Shown in pieces: positions 36,354-48,349 of a DNA stretch of 64,000 nt. Numbering within the stretch: position 1 is the first letter of the stretch; every line of letters begins with the position of its first letter. Source of the stretch: Stenocarpella maydis (Eukaryota > Ascomycota > Sordariomycetes > Diaporthales > Diaporthaceae); NCBI GenBank assembly GCA_002270565.1, contig NQMI01000009.1, positions 186,001 to 250,000 of the forward strand, in the 5' to 3' direction. A model generated the notes under the pieces. That model made no database searches. It saw only the letters and a program-made list of their open reading frames with translations, and was not told the origin of the DNA. Both the position numbers and the translations under genes were made by a program.

Positions 36354-37236
36354 ATGCACAGCTCAACCGCTCAGCTCTTTCAAGAAATTCAGGACCAGGT
36401 AAGTCATGTCGTTGAACACTACATGAAAGATGAAGGTGAAAATATGGAGGCTGAATTCGGCGGACTGATCCAACTTGTCAAGGCCAACTTCGAAGAATCA
36501 ATCGCTGCCCTCCTACGGAGGCACCAATCCAACTTTTTCGCTCAACTAGTCGACCGAGTCGTGCTGCATAGTGTGGCAGGCATGGCTGTTCGTGGAAGTC
36601 TCGAAAAGGCTGCTTGACTCAAGCTTTCTCTCGCCATTTTCCGTGGCGAGATCATCGATCTACAGCCCTTTTTGGACGAGGCGCAAGCCAAGATGACATC
36701 CCTGGGCACTAGGATCGAGCACTACATCGAGAACTTTTACTCCAATAGACAATGGCCACGGGACAATAATAGAACACGGTCGGATCTGCTAATGTCTAAG
36801 AACATCGGGTTTTTCACCGCCGGCTTGTACAATTATCTGCACAGATTGCCGTTGTGGGAGCCTGCGGCTGCCCTTAAAGCAACAGGTCATTTCGGCCTGG
36901 GATTGATCCAATATTCTGCGAGTCGAGCGGTCGCTCATCGTTCACTTGCCTACATATTGTCACCTGTATCGCGTTGTTTTTGACTGGTTGAGAGATAGCG
37001 ATGGGTACTTCATTAAACAGCTTGAAGGGCGCGGAGACCAACAGGAAATTCGGGACTGGTTTAGCCAATTCAAATGTTTTCTGAGGTCCAGGGCATGTGA
37101 GCTCGCACAGGAGTCCAGTGCAGCGCACTTTGACGAGCGTTATTTTCAGGACGTGGAAGAGGGGCCCACAATCAAACAAGAAGTTCAGCGTCTCCATGAC
37201 GAGGTCTCCCAGCAAAAAGACAACCATGGAACATAG
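36354..37236 (+). pseudogene. Broken hypothetical helical protein
   Basis: An 87-codon frame (MHSSTAQLFQEIQDQVSHVV, then GGLIQLVKANFEESIAALLR) ends at TGA 36615. The same frame stays open beyond it: LSLAIFRGEIIDLQPFLDEA, then TRIEHYIENFYSN, MSKNIGFFTAGLYNYLHRLP and SASRAVAHRSL, up to a stop near 36980. The frame then shifts. From about 36946 another frame continues in the same style (FDWLRDSDGYFIKQLEGRG, DWFSQFKCFLRSRACELAQE, IKQEVQRLHDEVSQQKD) to 37236. Charged, Leu-rich heptad-like segments suggest an alpha-helical, coiled-coil protein of about 290 residues. One CGA-to-TGA change and one indel would explain the breaks. I do not recognise the family. It is next to the doubtful kinase and the frameshifted Gfd2-like gene. 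Confidence 0.55.
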
Positions 37237-37925
37237 CCACAGGCAGTATAGTACTGCCAGCCTATGCATCTGCCTTTGGTCATATCCACCCGGGCGTCCA
37301 CCTCTTAATTATATTTTAACGGGTGTTGAGCGAATCAGTGCATCGAAGAGGCCCTGCTAGCAACCTAGGTAACACAAACACTACCCTAATTACCAAGTAC
37401 AGTCTTTTGTTTTCATATTTGTTCTCAGTTACGATAGTGCCCAGGTAGATACTACAAGAATGCAGACGAGCTTCTAGACAGATATTCAAATTAGCCAATG
37501 GATCTTTGGATTACTTAGTTCTCATTTATTCGTTTCGCAAGATGGACGTCTTGAGGGGAGAAGGAGGGGGAGGGCGAGGGGGAGTTCCTGTTATTTTCCT
37601 ACAGATATGACAGTTACTCCCGGCACGTCAATCAAAAGTACTCTATCCACTACCTAAGTAATTAGTTAAGAAACCTTGAAGTCTGTAAATAACAAAGTCC
37701 TCCTTATTGTTTGCCCAGCCAGTTCAATGGTTCCAAGTCAGGTCAAAGTCGTGAAAATAAATACCGTAGGTTACTTTATTACTCCCGAGTCTCGTACGGA
37801 AATCGGGTCATCCTTTCAAATCCAGCACATAAAGGAGGTGAATTCAAAGCTTTTATTTTCTGGTTCCTAGAGTGGATTAATTCGAAATGTGTATAAATCA
37901 TCTTGACACCTTGTTCACGTAACTA
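37237..37925. other. Intergenic region
   Basis: No gene recognised. A purine-rich G/A tract lies near 37553-37587. The right side is the 3' flank of the carboxylate reductase. Confidence 0.45.
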
Positions 37926-40900
37926 TCACAGCCATGCCCCCATCCACCGTCTCAAATTGTCTTGCGTCACCGGCGCTAGCCTCGCCGCAGTGTCGCTTGC
38001 ACGGACGAGACACTCAACGTCGTAAACTGGCTGAGCCCTCCCATCATACACAAGTGCCTCTTCGTAGAAGGAAACCAGTTTAGCACCAGGGTTTTGATCC
38101 AGGGCGTACGTGCTCCGGCCGACACTGTCCTCGAGACGTGCAAGCCATTGCAGGGCAGGGATGGTGTCTGGCACTACCTCCCGGAGGGCTGGTAGGATGT
38201 CTTCCCAGGAAGACTTCCTGGGGTTGACGACATTGAAGACCTGCAAAGGTGTCGACGGTCCTCCTCGGTCTCCGGTATTGTGGGATAAGTGGTGAACATA
38301 TAATATCAATTCCGACACAATGCAAGCCATCTCGTCCACGGGGATCCCTTGTACCTGTTAATGACCTGCTACTGGTCCCAAAGTGACGGCACGGAACCAT
38401 TTCAAGGCACATATACCGGGCAACAATTGCAGGGTATGAATAGTACTCACAGTTGATATCCTCCCCAATGTAGTCCGGCGCAGCGCCCAGGAAACGAGAG
38501 CTAACCACCAGGGATGGAAACCATTCCCACTTGTTCCACGGCCCCTGCCCAAAGCGCGGTCCACAGATCTGCCCGACTCGCAGCACACCCACCGACGGCT
38601 TGGCGCCGGGCGGTGCTGACGAGGCAGAAAGGCCGTCTGCGAACGCCTTGAGCATCTGCTCGCATACGTACTTGGACTGTGCGTACCCCTGAGGAAGTAA
38701 GTCATCGGCTTGGGTGGCGGTGTCGAGTACGACCTCGGGGACGTGCTGCCGCCTCCCACTTGCTGACATTGCCGTGGAGATGCTGGAGACGAACATGAGA
38801 GACGCTCCCGAGCGAAGTGCCAGCGCCATAAGGTTAAGTAGGCCGCGCAGATGGGGCTCGAATTGCCCGAGTTTCAAGAGGAAGTTGACCGGGTATGCGT
38901 TGTGGAGGATGATCGTCGTCTCCCTGGCAACAAAGGCGTATTCATCGGGGCTAAGTCCCAATGTTTCATGGCTAAGGTCCGCTTGTAAGAATACCAGCCG
39001 GCCGCTGTTATTTGGGTCTTGCAGTACTGCTGGAAGTTTTCTGGACTCAAGGGACTTGATTTGTCTTTCCCGCGAGTCTCCTCCACGGTTCAGGCAAATG
39101 ACCTTCTTGATATCCGGTCGCGCGAGGAGCTTCTCAAGAAGATAGCTACCCAATGACCCAGTTGAACCTGTAAGTATCACAGTTTGACCTTCGCTCATCG
39201 ATATATTCGCTTGTTGATTTTTTGGGCTGTCGTTGAGAGCCGCTGTACCACTCCCGACAAGTTGTTGCACGGCTGTCACATGCCTTTGGATAAAAGACAG
39301 AACGTCTTCCTTGTTCTGTCCAAAGCCAGTGTCCCTGCTGCTGCTTTTTTCAGAACCAGAAAGCGCAATAGCTAGTGATTCGGCCAGGGACCCGATTGTA
39401 GACGCCGAGTAGAGAGTTTTGACGCCTATAATACCCAATTTGGACTCCGAGACTCCGCTTTGCCGCAAGGCAGCTTTCAGCCGTGATGCAACTGTCATTG
39501 TCCCAAAAGAGTCGATCCCGGCTGCGAGTATGTCCTGGTCAATTCCGATGCCATCTTCAAGCCCAAGCACATCTGCATATAAGTGCTGAAGAAGATTGGC
39601 AAGAGACGCTCGGTCCAAGGATCTCAGAGACGGCAACCCAGAGGTAAGAAGTCCGTCTTCGGCCTTAGCATATAGCTCGTTAATTTCATCTGCGAATGCG
39701 TCGATGGTGAGTCGGCGCTGTATTGTCCCCTTGCTTGCTCTCAAAAAGGGCTTCTCCCGTGTGGTGAAGAAGACGAGCTCACGCGGTATACGGCCAAATT
39801 TGGATGAGTTTCTATTGGAATCTTCCACCAACGGCCAGATTTTATCCAGTGCGTCCTGGCTTTCCACATCTGTTGTTGGGATGGCATCGTCTCTCAGCTC
39901 AACAAGCAGGCAAAGCCTGTACCGGCTCTCCCCTGCCACCAGAACACCTCGAACGTCCGGATGGCTGCCGACTGTGTTCTCAATATCGCTTGGATCCATC
40001 TTTAGTGCATTCGACATGACGACCCAGTTGTCAGTTCGGCCGCGGAAGTTCCACCATCCATTCTTCCCTGGAACGGGGGCAAATAAGTCTTTTGTGCGGT
40101 ACTCACTCAAGTCGGGGTACGAGTGAAAGTGCAGCTGGCATCGCCGTGTAAGCTCAGTGTTTGGGTACACCAGCTCAAATAACCCTGGTTCGACCTCCTC
40201 CATCTTTTGACCGACGTCTATAAAGTTGAACTCATTCCAGTGCGAGCTGTCTGGTGGCGAAACAAGATGGCATGCGCCGCCTTCGGTAGAGCCTATAAAT
40301 TGGCACAAATGATGGACAAGATGAGATAGCCGCTCCCCTTTCATTGGGTTCACTGAAAGTAAAGGACCTGATGTCAGCTGTGCTACAATATTCAAATCGT
40401 TGACGTTTACGCCATAAGACCTACTGGGTCCGCCACCAAATACCACATGCTTCATCGTGGCTAACGTATCAATACCAGGAGGGAACTCCAGCATCCCTTC
40501 TAGTAAAGATGGAGCAAGCCATGCAGTGGTTGCCTTCGAAAATTTTAACATCCCGGTGATGTTCTCGGGTGTCATATTCGTGCCCGTTGCGGGCATAACG
40601 TGGGTGCTGCCGTACAATAAACTGAATATCACGGGCGACATACCGCCCATCTAGTGTTTTAATGGTGAGCTATTTTATGGGAAGAACCGGATCCCAGGGG
40701 AGGGGGTCATCGTTCAAATAACGTACGTGATACAGCGGGAAGGGCATCATGACAGCCTCACCCGGCGCGAACACATCATGCAACAGACTTGTCAAACCCT
40801 GCTTTTTGAAGCTCTCCGGGTATATTCCATACGAGTATGAATGCGAAGCCATTGCCGCGATAGACCCATGGGTCCAATAAATCGGCTTAGGATGGCCACT

Positions 40901-41513
40901 CGTACCAGAAGTGTGCAGCCCAAGGACGGGAACATCTTTGACTTCTTCAAAGGACTTGTACAAGGACGGTACAGCAGCGGCCGGTTCTCTACTCATTAGC
41001 TCTGAGTAGTATGGTGTTATCACCTCTTGAAGCTCCCCTCGAGACGCTTCTAACAGCGAAGCCAGTGTTTTTTCGGCTTCTGGCGCGTAGAGCAGCGCCT
41101 TGGCGCCTACGGTCTCAAAAAGGCGTTGATTTGCGGGGACAGTGTTCCCGGGGGAAGGAAACATAACCTATGAAGTACTGTCAGCTTGATTGGACTTCGG
41201 GATGATCATAAAACTCGGCACTGACGCATCTTCCAGTCTTCATGGCTGCTAAGACCCATACGAAGTACCGTATGTCACTCGGCCCCATGTAGAAGAATGT
41301 TGTGTAGTCATTGGAAAGTTCCTGTTCCAGAAAGCTTGCGGCCCTGTTTGAGGCATTTTCGAGATCGCTCAGAAAAATCCGCTCTGTGACCGCTTCTGGA
41401 CTTGTTACCAGAACACATGGTGTAGAGCGAGTCGCCAGATTCTCACGTATGTGGTTAACAAGAGTATCGTCCGCCGTCGACATTGCCATGGGCTGATATT
41501 TCTCGAGAGGCAA
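37926..41513 (-). CDS. NRPS-like carboxylate reductase (A-T-R), alpha-aminoadipate-reductase type
   Basis: Four minus-strand exons, 41513-41226, 41167-40727, 40650-38451 and 38347-37926, join in phase to 1116 residues. The adenylation domain (about 1-560) shows the phosphate-binding motif LHTSGTSGHPKPIYW, PLYHMGGMSPVI and GSTEGGACHL. The carrier domain shows the phosphopantetheine Ser in LAAGIDSFGTMTVASRLKAA. The reductase domain opens with VILTGSTGSLGSYLLEKLL (NADPH motif TGxxGxxG) and carries a catalytic Tyr/Lys in YAQSKYVCEQ. There is no condensation domain. Such enzymes activate an aryl or alkyl acid as AMP ester, load it on the carrier and release the aldehyde by NADPH reduction. The last exon join used the acceptor giving NWIPVDEMAC. 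Length fits the family (1000-1150). The gene faces an MFS transporter across 1.77 kb. The acid substrate cannot be read from the sequence. Confidence 0.92.
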
Positions 41514-43280
41514 AGCTGACGGAGTCTAATTCAATGTGAATTGTACAAGAAAAGTGTGCAAGGCAGAAAAGGGGTCGCGACAACAGCATATGGAATAAGG
41601 ATGTGGCATCGTCCCCTTATCAAGCAGCTTGCTGTGTTCCACTCTCTCCTTGAGGTATTTAATGACTGCGGCGAGTTGTGTGAGTGGCGATGCTCAGCGT
41701 TTGCAACCCGGTTCCTACTAGTAACTATTGCTAAGTCGCTGGTGTCACTCCGCACCAACTCCCGATACTGATATCCTTGCAATCATTCTTCAAACTGGCT
41801 AAAGTTGTGACCCCATCTCGGTGTGACGTGTTACATTTGAAGGCCGGCATCGGATTCATTTCCCTCAAACGACCGCGGGGACCGAGCTCGGTTAGTACGG
41901 CTAAGTAGCCATTCTGGAAAAGCGAACCTGAGTACTAATAGTAGCCCACAAATTTCAGCCCATTAAAGGAAAAGTTCAGGTTCACCACGCGTCATGACCT
42001 TCCTGCATTGGCAGGTAAGCGGAGAGATCCGAGAGATCCGCCGGGGCGGCGGGTCTTCTGGCCACGGCCATGTAACGCGAGCACTCCGTATACCGACGAT
42101 CTATCATGATAATAATTGTCAGATTCTAAATCTTTAACTATACGGGGGAACGGGTGATTGTTGTGGTTGATATATGATTGTATTGATTCTTCTGCTCTCT
42201 AGCCTGATATCAAATAATGGGCAGCGGTAATATCCCTGCTAAATATAGGTGCCTAAAGCATATGCCTATGAAATACCCATTACATAGTATATCTCTAGTA
42301 AATTCACTACATGACCTACTTATAAATTTATAAATTAAATATACCCTAATCATTAATTAGTTTTAATATATCTCAAAGCTCATAAATTTTAAGACACTAA
42401 ACTTAATTATGTATTTATAATTATTTATTAATAAACTAATAATATATTTATTATATTTTAGTCTTCTTTATATATCTTAATGATTAATTAATAAGGGAAT
42501 TTTATTTATTATGTAGCTAAAAGTACTTTAATTAAGCTATTAGCTACTATTTATATTAATAAAGTATGTTTTACTATAATAGTGTTTAATTATACTTCTT
42601 AATAATTATAAATACTTATATATTGAAACTTTATTTAAAAAGTATCTATCTTTATTATTTCGATATTATTATACTAATTATAATTATTTTTTTCTTTACT
42701 TCCATTAATAATTTCCAAAATAATTAGATTATAAATAATATTTGTTTTCTTACTTATATTATAGTGCCTTATAAAGTATATACCGTTTGAGTATAATACA
42801 ATTATAGAATCTTAAGAGTGTATTAAAAGGAATATGCGCCTTAGTTAACTTAGAAGTATATGGCATATATGAATCTAATATTTATATTTTATTGAGTTTT
42901 TATTGATTTTACAACTCTGGTTTTGAGCCCCTGTAATGGTAAGATGTTGGACCTACTTTTTAAAGTTCGTTAGCCGCATTGGGGAATGCAGGCCAAGCGC
43001 TATTCAATGCAGGCCACGGCCCCGAATTCGTCAACGGGAATTTATTATTAGTAAATTATTCGTAGGGTAACGCCGAAGCGGGTGCGAGCATTTCCAGCAT
43101 GTGGTAGGTCGCACTTTAACCTGGTGATTGTCCAAGTAACGGCGAGTGAAGCGGCACTTTAACTCGATGCCAAAGGTGTGTCTCGACCGGAATTCCTCTC
43201 AAAACTCTCTTCTGCGCCTGGGCCTTTGGACATAGTCTCCCACGCCAATAAGCCAGCCACAGCAAGCACCGCCTCCCACC
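41514..43280. promoter_or_regulatory. Divergent intergenic region with a RIP-like AT block
   Basis: This region separates the reductase and MFS start codons, so it must contain both promoters. The block at about 42200-42940 is extremely AT-rich, full of TAA/TTA and without C-rich words, as expected of a RIP-mutated repeat. The flanks (41.5-42.1 and 42.95-43.28 kb) have normal composition and are the likely promoters. Confidence 0.6.
42200..42940. repeat. AT-rich block, probable RIP-eroded transposon relic
   Basis: Composition shifts sharply to mostly A and T, with no open frames and many TATTAT/AATTAA words. No terminal repeats could be recognised. Confidence 0.6.
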
Positions 43281-45180
43281 ATGACTCTCAAAGAAGGGCA
43301 CCCAGCAAAGAAAAATGAGCCAGTTGTACTGGAAACAGAGACCGACGCCGATATTCACCGTGACAAGGGAGCCAAGGTTCTTGACCTGTACGATGGTGAC
43401 AGAGAATGGACCAACGAGGAAGAGAGTAGGTTGCGGCGAAAGGTCGACTACAAGCTTATGCCTATTCTCTGCTTCACTTACGGCCTCCAATACTATGACA
43501 AAGCCATGCTGGGACAGGCTGTAAGTTCCCAAACTTGGGCGAGAAACCGGAAGCAGGACAGCGAAAGATGCGGACGCCGTGACCGCTGATGTGAAACGTA
43601 GGCAATCTTCGGACTCATGAAAGACTTGGATTTACTAGTCGGGGCTCGTTTCTCTTGGTCCAGCTCCATCTTCTATTTCGGCTTCCTACTCGGCTCTTAC
43701 CCGGCCATGGTCCTGGCTCAGCGATTCGCTATCGAGAAAGTCGCCGCAGGTCTTGTAACCGCGTGGGGCTTATGCCTGCTCCTGACAGCCGTCTGCACTA
43801 CCTGGCAGGGGCTCCTCGTTCAGCGTTTCTTTCTAGGATTCCTAGAAGCTGGCATCAGCCCGATGTTCATGCTCATCGTCGGCAGTTTCTATACCAAGCG
43901 TGAACAGGCCCTGCGGATGGGAGTATGGTACTCGTGCACGGGGTTTGCGGCCATATTCTCGCCTCTGATCAACTACGGATTTGGCGTCATCGGAGGCGGC
44001 GTGTCGAGTTGGATGTACATGTATTACTACGCGGGAGCTGTGACCATCGTGTGGGGAGTCCTGATGCTGTTCTGTCTCCCACCTGATCCAATTCGAGCCA
44101 AAGGGTTCAACAAGCGCGAGCAATACATACTTGTTGCGCGACTACGCAGCAACAACTCTGGTGTCAGGAATACGCACTTCAAGATGGATCAGGTCAAAGA
44201 GCTCCTCTTGGATGCAAAGTTTTGGGTTGTATTTTTTATGGCTTTGTATGATCGCCTCGGTCACCTTCACTTGTTCCTCTTGCCCCATCTTCCATTTCGG
44301 ACTGCCACCAGTGGTGACCCTCGAAACTGAAAATCCATTTCCAATAATAAATGCTAACTAACGCCGCACACTTGCAGACTCTCTATGATAGCCAATGCCC
44401 CCCTGTCAACATTTAGCACCATCATCGTCTCTGAGAACCTGGGTTTCTCTGGCGTTAACGCCCTGCTATTGACGATGCCCGTGGGTGCTTACGCCGGAGT
44501 CGCCATAGTGCTGTGTTCATGGTGTGCCATGCGTTATAAGAACGTCAGATCGTACATCATCGTCGGAGCGCAAATAATGACAGTTCTTGCCGCCCTGCTC
44601 TTGTGGTTGCTGCCCACATCCGCTGTAGGCGGAATGCTTTTCGGCCTATACATCCTGCCTAGCGTTGGTGCTGGGTATGGTGTACTCCTAGGACTCCACC
44701 TTGCGAACACATCTGGATACACTAAGCGCTCACTGGCCTCGTCTGGTATATTTATCGGATATTGTATTGGTAGGTTGCGCATTTCGGAATAACTGCACTT
44801 TCGGAATCTCCGTCGAAATTTTGCATCGCCTACTGATTTCTCATTTCTCAGGCAACATCATAGGCCCGCAGGTCTTCAGGGCTCAAGATGCCCCGGGCTA
44901 CGTTCCAGGTTTTATCGTCGTGGTCATCACATCGACCCTAACTGCTGTTCTCGGTCTCGTCTACCGCCTCGTTTGTGTAATGGAGAACAAGAAACGTGAT
45001 GAGAGAGGTGTGATGGAAGGATTCGACGATGCGTTCAACGATGACTTGACTGACAAGAAGGTTCGTTACAATCAACCCCTGTTCCCAACAGAGCCTGTCA
45101 CGTATTCTGCGTTACAACTTCTGCGTTACAACTGCGACTGACCCACCTTGTAGAACCCACAATTCAGATACATCTTGTAG
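43281..45180 (+). CDS. MFS transporter of the Dal5 / anion:cation symporter family
   Basis: Five exons, 43281-43520, 43602-44245, 44378-44769, 44852-45060 and 45154-45180, join in phase to 503 residues. The N-terminal half has the family markers RRKVDYKLMPILCFTYGLQY and YYDKAMLGQA, then SSIFYFGFLLGSYPAMVLAQ and RFFLGFLEAGISPMFMLIVG. The C-terminal half has LLSMIANAPLSTF, SENLGFSGVNALLLTMPVGA and LASSGIFIGYCIGNIIGPQV. The last nine-codon exon gives NPQFRYIL, the usual end of these permeases (after DLTDKK). Reading on without splicing would give a longer tail of unusual type. Relatives move allantoate, nicotinate, biotin, pantothenate or other carboxylates. Its position opposite the carboxylate reductase would suit import or export of the acid substrate, but that is inference. 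Confidence 0.9.
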
Positions 45181-45373
45181 AAGCTAGAATGTCTGGAAAA
45201 CTCCTGACCAGGATAAACCTACCTGTCATGCGAGAGATTACAGATAAAGCAATTACACTCGACTATGTTAATTTAAGTTCAGAGGAACACTACTTTAAAA
45301 CATAGGAAGGGGCCTTTTTGAGGGCCTTAAAGAAGACGAAAGGTTTTCATATGGGCTACTACAATGAATAAAC

Positions 45374-48315
45374 TAAGAGATCGAGGATTCGCACCCGCAA
45401 AAACGGGGGGTACACCCGTACAAGTGCAGCCCCTGTGCGCCAATATTATTTTACACCATCCATTCGCCATACAAAACAATAATACACGGTCATTAACTAC
45501 ATATCTATCGCTATATATAAATGCTACTATTATTACTTCTGCTTGCCCCTATTGTTTCTTCTTCCCTAGTATTTTAGCTACTTCTTTCCTTATTGTTTAT
45601 GACGCTCTAGCGATGCCCTAAGCACCTAAATCTCCTCCTGGGTCTCGTTCTTATCGCTAATGAGGTCCTCCATAGTTAGGTCTACCCGTGGCAGCTGGTT
45701 GACCGTCTTATGAGCCCTCGTATGGGGCTTCTTGGCTGCTGGCTTGGGTATTAAGGCCGTTGTTATTAGCGAGGCTATATCTGCAGAATGTTGCTTTAGA
45801 AGCTAATGAGTGGCTGGCTTCATGAGCCCTGCTTCCAACTGCTTGTCCTACTGGATGGCTTCTCGCTGGTTCTTCCTGCTACGGGAGTCCTCCTGGTTAA
45901 GGGATTGGAGGGTCTCATTATTCCACTCGAATGCTAAAACAACATATTGCATAGAAGCTGTTATTGCCCTCATTTTATTGCCTGCTCTACTACCTAGATT
46001 AGTTGTTATTAAGGTTATCTTCTTGCCTAGTATAGCCTTCCTATACTTAGTGAGGATTCCTTCTTTATCTTTATTAAATATACTCTTATTATAAGGTCTT
46101 CCCTTTATAGTAGTAACCTTCTTTGGTGAGCGGACTAGAAGGAGAGGGTTTCTAATTAAGAGGTTGCAATCTAGCTAATAAGACTTATAGATATCCTCCT
46201 TCTTAAGTGGGTATCCGGCTTCCTTATGGTTAGCAATTCGGCTTGCATAGGGCAAGCTATATTGGGTATAGATAGGGCAAGTGCAAGTTACAGGCAAGTA
46301 GTTGCCTCGTGGAATCTTTCCCTAAAATATATGCTAAGCGGAAATTCTCTCTATTGCAAGCAGGTTAAGGGTAGCCCGTGAGACTTAAAGTAAAAGCTTG
46401 CCTAGCTACTTCTGCTTATTAAACTTCTCTAGCGAGTATGTCTTCTGACGGGCTTCCTTAAGGCGTAGGGCATAAGAACTATTACCAATTATCTTATCAG
46501 CAGCCTCGATTAGGTATAGAATGTTTTCCATCCTGTAGCTAAGATAAACCTTGAGCTTCCAGTATATGGCCTCTGTGGAGGAGGTCGCATATAAGCTGAA
46601 GTTGAGAGTCTGGCAGGTCTTGTGGGCAGCCCATTTGGCAACGATCTTCTCTTCCTTATTAATATATTAGGTCTAATGATAGTTGATAATTGCTGCCTAG
46701 TCTGAAAACTTCTCTTAAAGGTGCTGCTAAGCCATATTATAGATTATACAATTAGTTAAGAACTCTATGATCTTCAGCAGGTTGAATAGGGCCTAGCGAG
46801 TGTAGGGGATATCCTTTAGATTAGGGACCCTTGCGGGTATTGTAGCCTTATTTCTCCCAGGCCTATTAAGCAACTCCTTATCTTCTTCCTCGCTAGCTTT
46901 ATGTTTTAATTCATCCTCCTCTTCTCCTATTACCCATAGCTTCTTCTACTTCTTCTTAATATTTAGGGTAACATTCACGTTAATATAGAAGATATATAGT
47001 TGATAGCGTGCTTAAGGGAATTCATGATTCAGGGCGTTAATTAGAGCAGTATTATAGTTATTTATAAAGACTATCAGGTCGTTAGCTTAATAGTAGCAAA
47101 GGAGGTTATAAACTTGCTTAAGAAGCCACCAGAAGTTTAATTCCTTCTCACTATTAATAATACCTTAAAATAGGGGCAGGTTCTTCTTTATATAGGTTAT
47201 ATAAGTACCTTGGAAGTATAGTATCTTCTTATTATTTATTACATATATATAATTAAGTGAGAGACACTATATAAAGCAATTCTCTTAAATCCAATTAATC
47301 TGCTTATTTATATACTAGAAGATACCCGTAACGTTATTATCACTATTAGTAGAATAGCAATACTAGTATCCCTTCTCTTCAAGCAGGTCTAATTACATCT
47401 AAGTTGGAGTATAGATACTAGACTTCTCCTTCCACTAGGCCTTAAGCCAGTCCTTTATTATATTCAGTCCAATTAGAATGCCTGGGAATTACTAGTGGAG
47501 TGCTTATTTAAGCTTCTTTAGCTTAGCAAACGAGGGATTCTGGGCAATCTTAATAAGGAATTCATGCTATAGGTCTGTTAGCTTCGCCCAGCTATACTAG
47601 GCTTCCCTGACTTCTTAAGGACTGTAAGATTGGTGCTCTAGGTTGTTAATATAGAGGACCCATTTCCCAGCAGTCTTCTTAGTGCAATAAGTAAGTGCTG
47701 ACTAGCTGTAGTTAACCTTAATTAAGGAGGAGGAATTTATTATTACAGCGCTAGGGCGCTTAATGCCGCAGGAATACCACAAACGCGCATAGTTAGCCTT
47801 AGAATCCTCCTTAGCTATTATATACCTAGCTTGCTTTATAATCTCATTTAAATTAGCCTTAAGTTCCTTATAGGTATTATATCCATTATGGAAAAGTTTC
47901 AGGTAGTTAGGAGGTCGGGAAAGTGCTGGAAGTCAGTTATTTATAGCGGTAATATTATTATTCCAGTTGCAGCAGTCTGCCTATTATTCCGCCTTAAGGT
48001 GGGTATAGTTAGGTACTAGCGCTATTGCTATGGTACCAGAAAATTTAATTCTAACTAATAATAATGTATTTCTGGTGGCAAGATAATCAATTGTAAGAAG
48101 AATTTAGTCCGTATTGCATGTAGTGGGTGGTTGGCGAGGGAGTATTGTTTGGTAGGAGAAAGAGGATTGGCAGGTCTGCAGGTTGGGGGCACAAAAAGCA
48201 CTTGGTGTGGGTAGTGCGTGTGTAAGGTGATGTTGAATGGGGCGCTCTGATTGGTCGGGGGGTACTTGTTGCCCTGTACCCCCCGATTTTTGCCCTGCGA
48301 ATCCTCGCTCTCTTA
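45374..48315 (-). mobile_element. Mutator-like (MULE) DNA transposon, 2.9 kb, full length but inactivated
   Basis: Terminal inverted repeats frame the element. The left end reads taagagatcgaggattcgca; the right end, reverse-complemented, reads taagagagcgaggattcgca. Similarity continues about 50 bp through the gggggtac block. The minus strand encodes a degraded transposase. N-terminal FAR1-like residues (TYKELKANLNEIIKQA) lie near 47.9 kb. The MULE catalytic segment (FINNYNTALINALNHEFP, then YQLYIFYINVNVTLNIKKK) lies near 47.0-47.1 kb. The later KWAAHKT-type and STEAIYWKLKVYL block, which matches the MULE TSRVEGAHxxLKxYL region, lies near 46.6 kb. The C-terminus (VNQLPRVDLTMEDL) lies near 45.7 kb. 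Many TAG/TAA codons interrupt the frame, mostly explained by C-to-T change as in RIP. A target-site duplication could not be confirmed. Confidence 0.85.
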
Positions 48316-48349
48316 TATATTCTATGTCTTCTTAACACTCTACCACCAG

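Noticed and set aside
45061..45141. Unspliced C-terminus of the Dal5-type MFS gene
   Set aside because: Splicing to a nine-codon last exon yields the family-typical NPQFRYIL end, in phase.
45364..46094. Plus-strand open frames of 85-94 codons in the first Mutator copy
   Set aside because: The transposase lies on the minus strand; these are shadows in AT-rich DNA.
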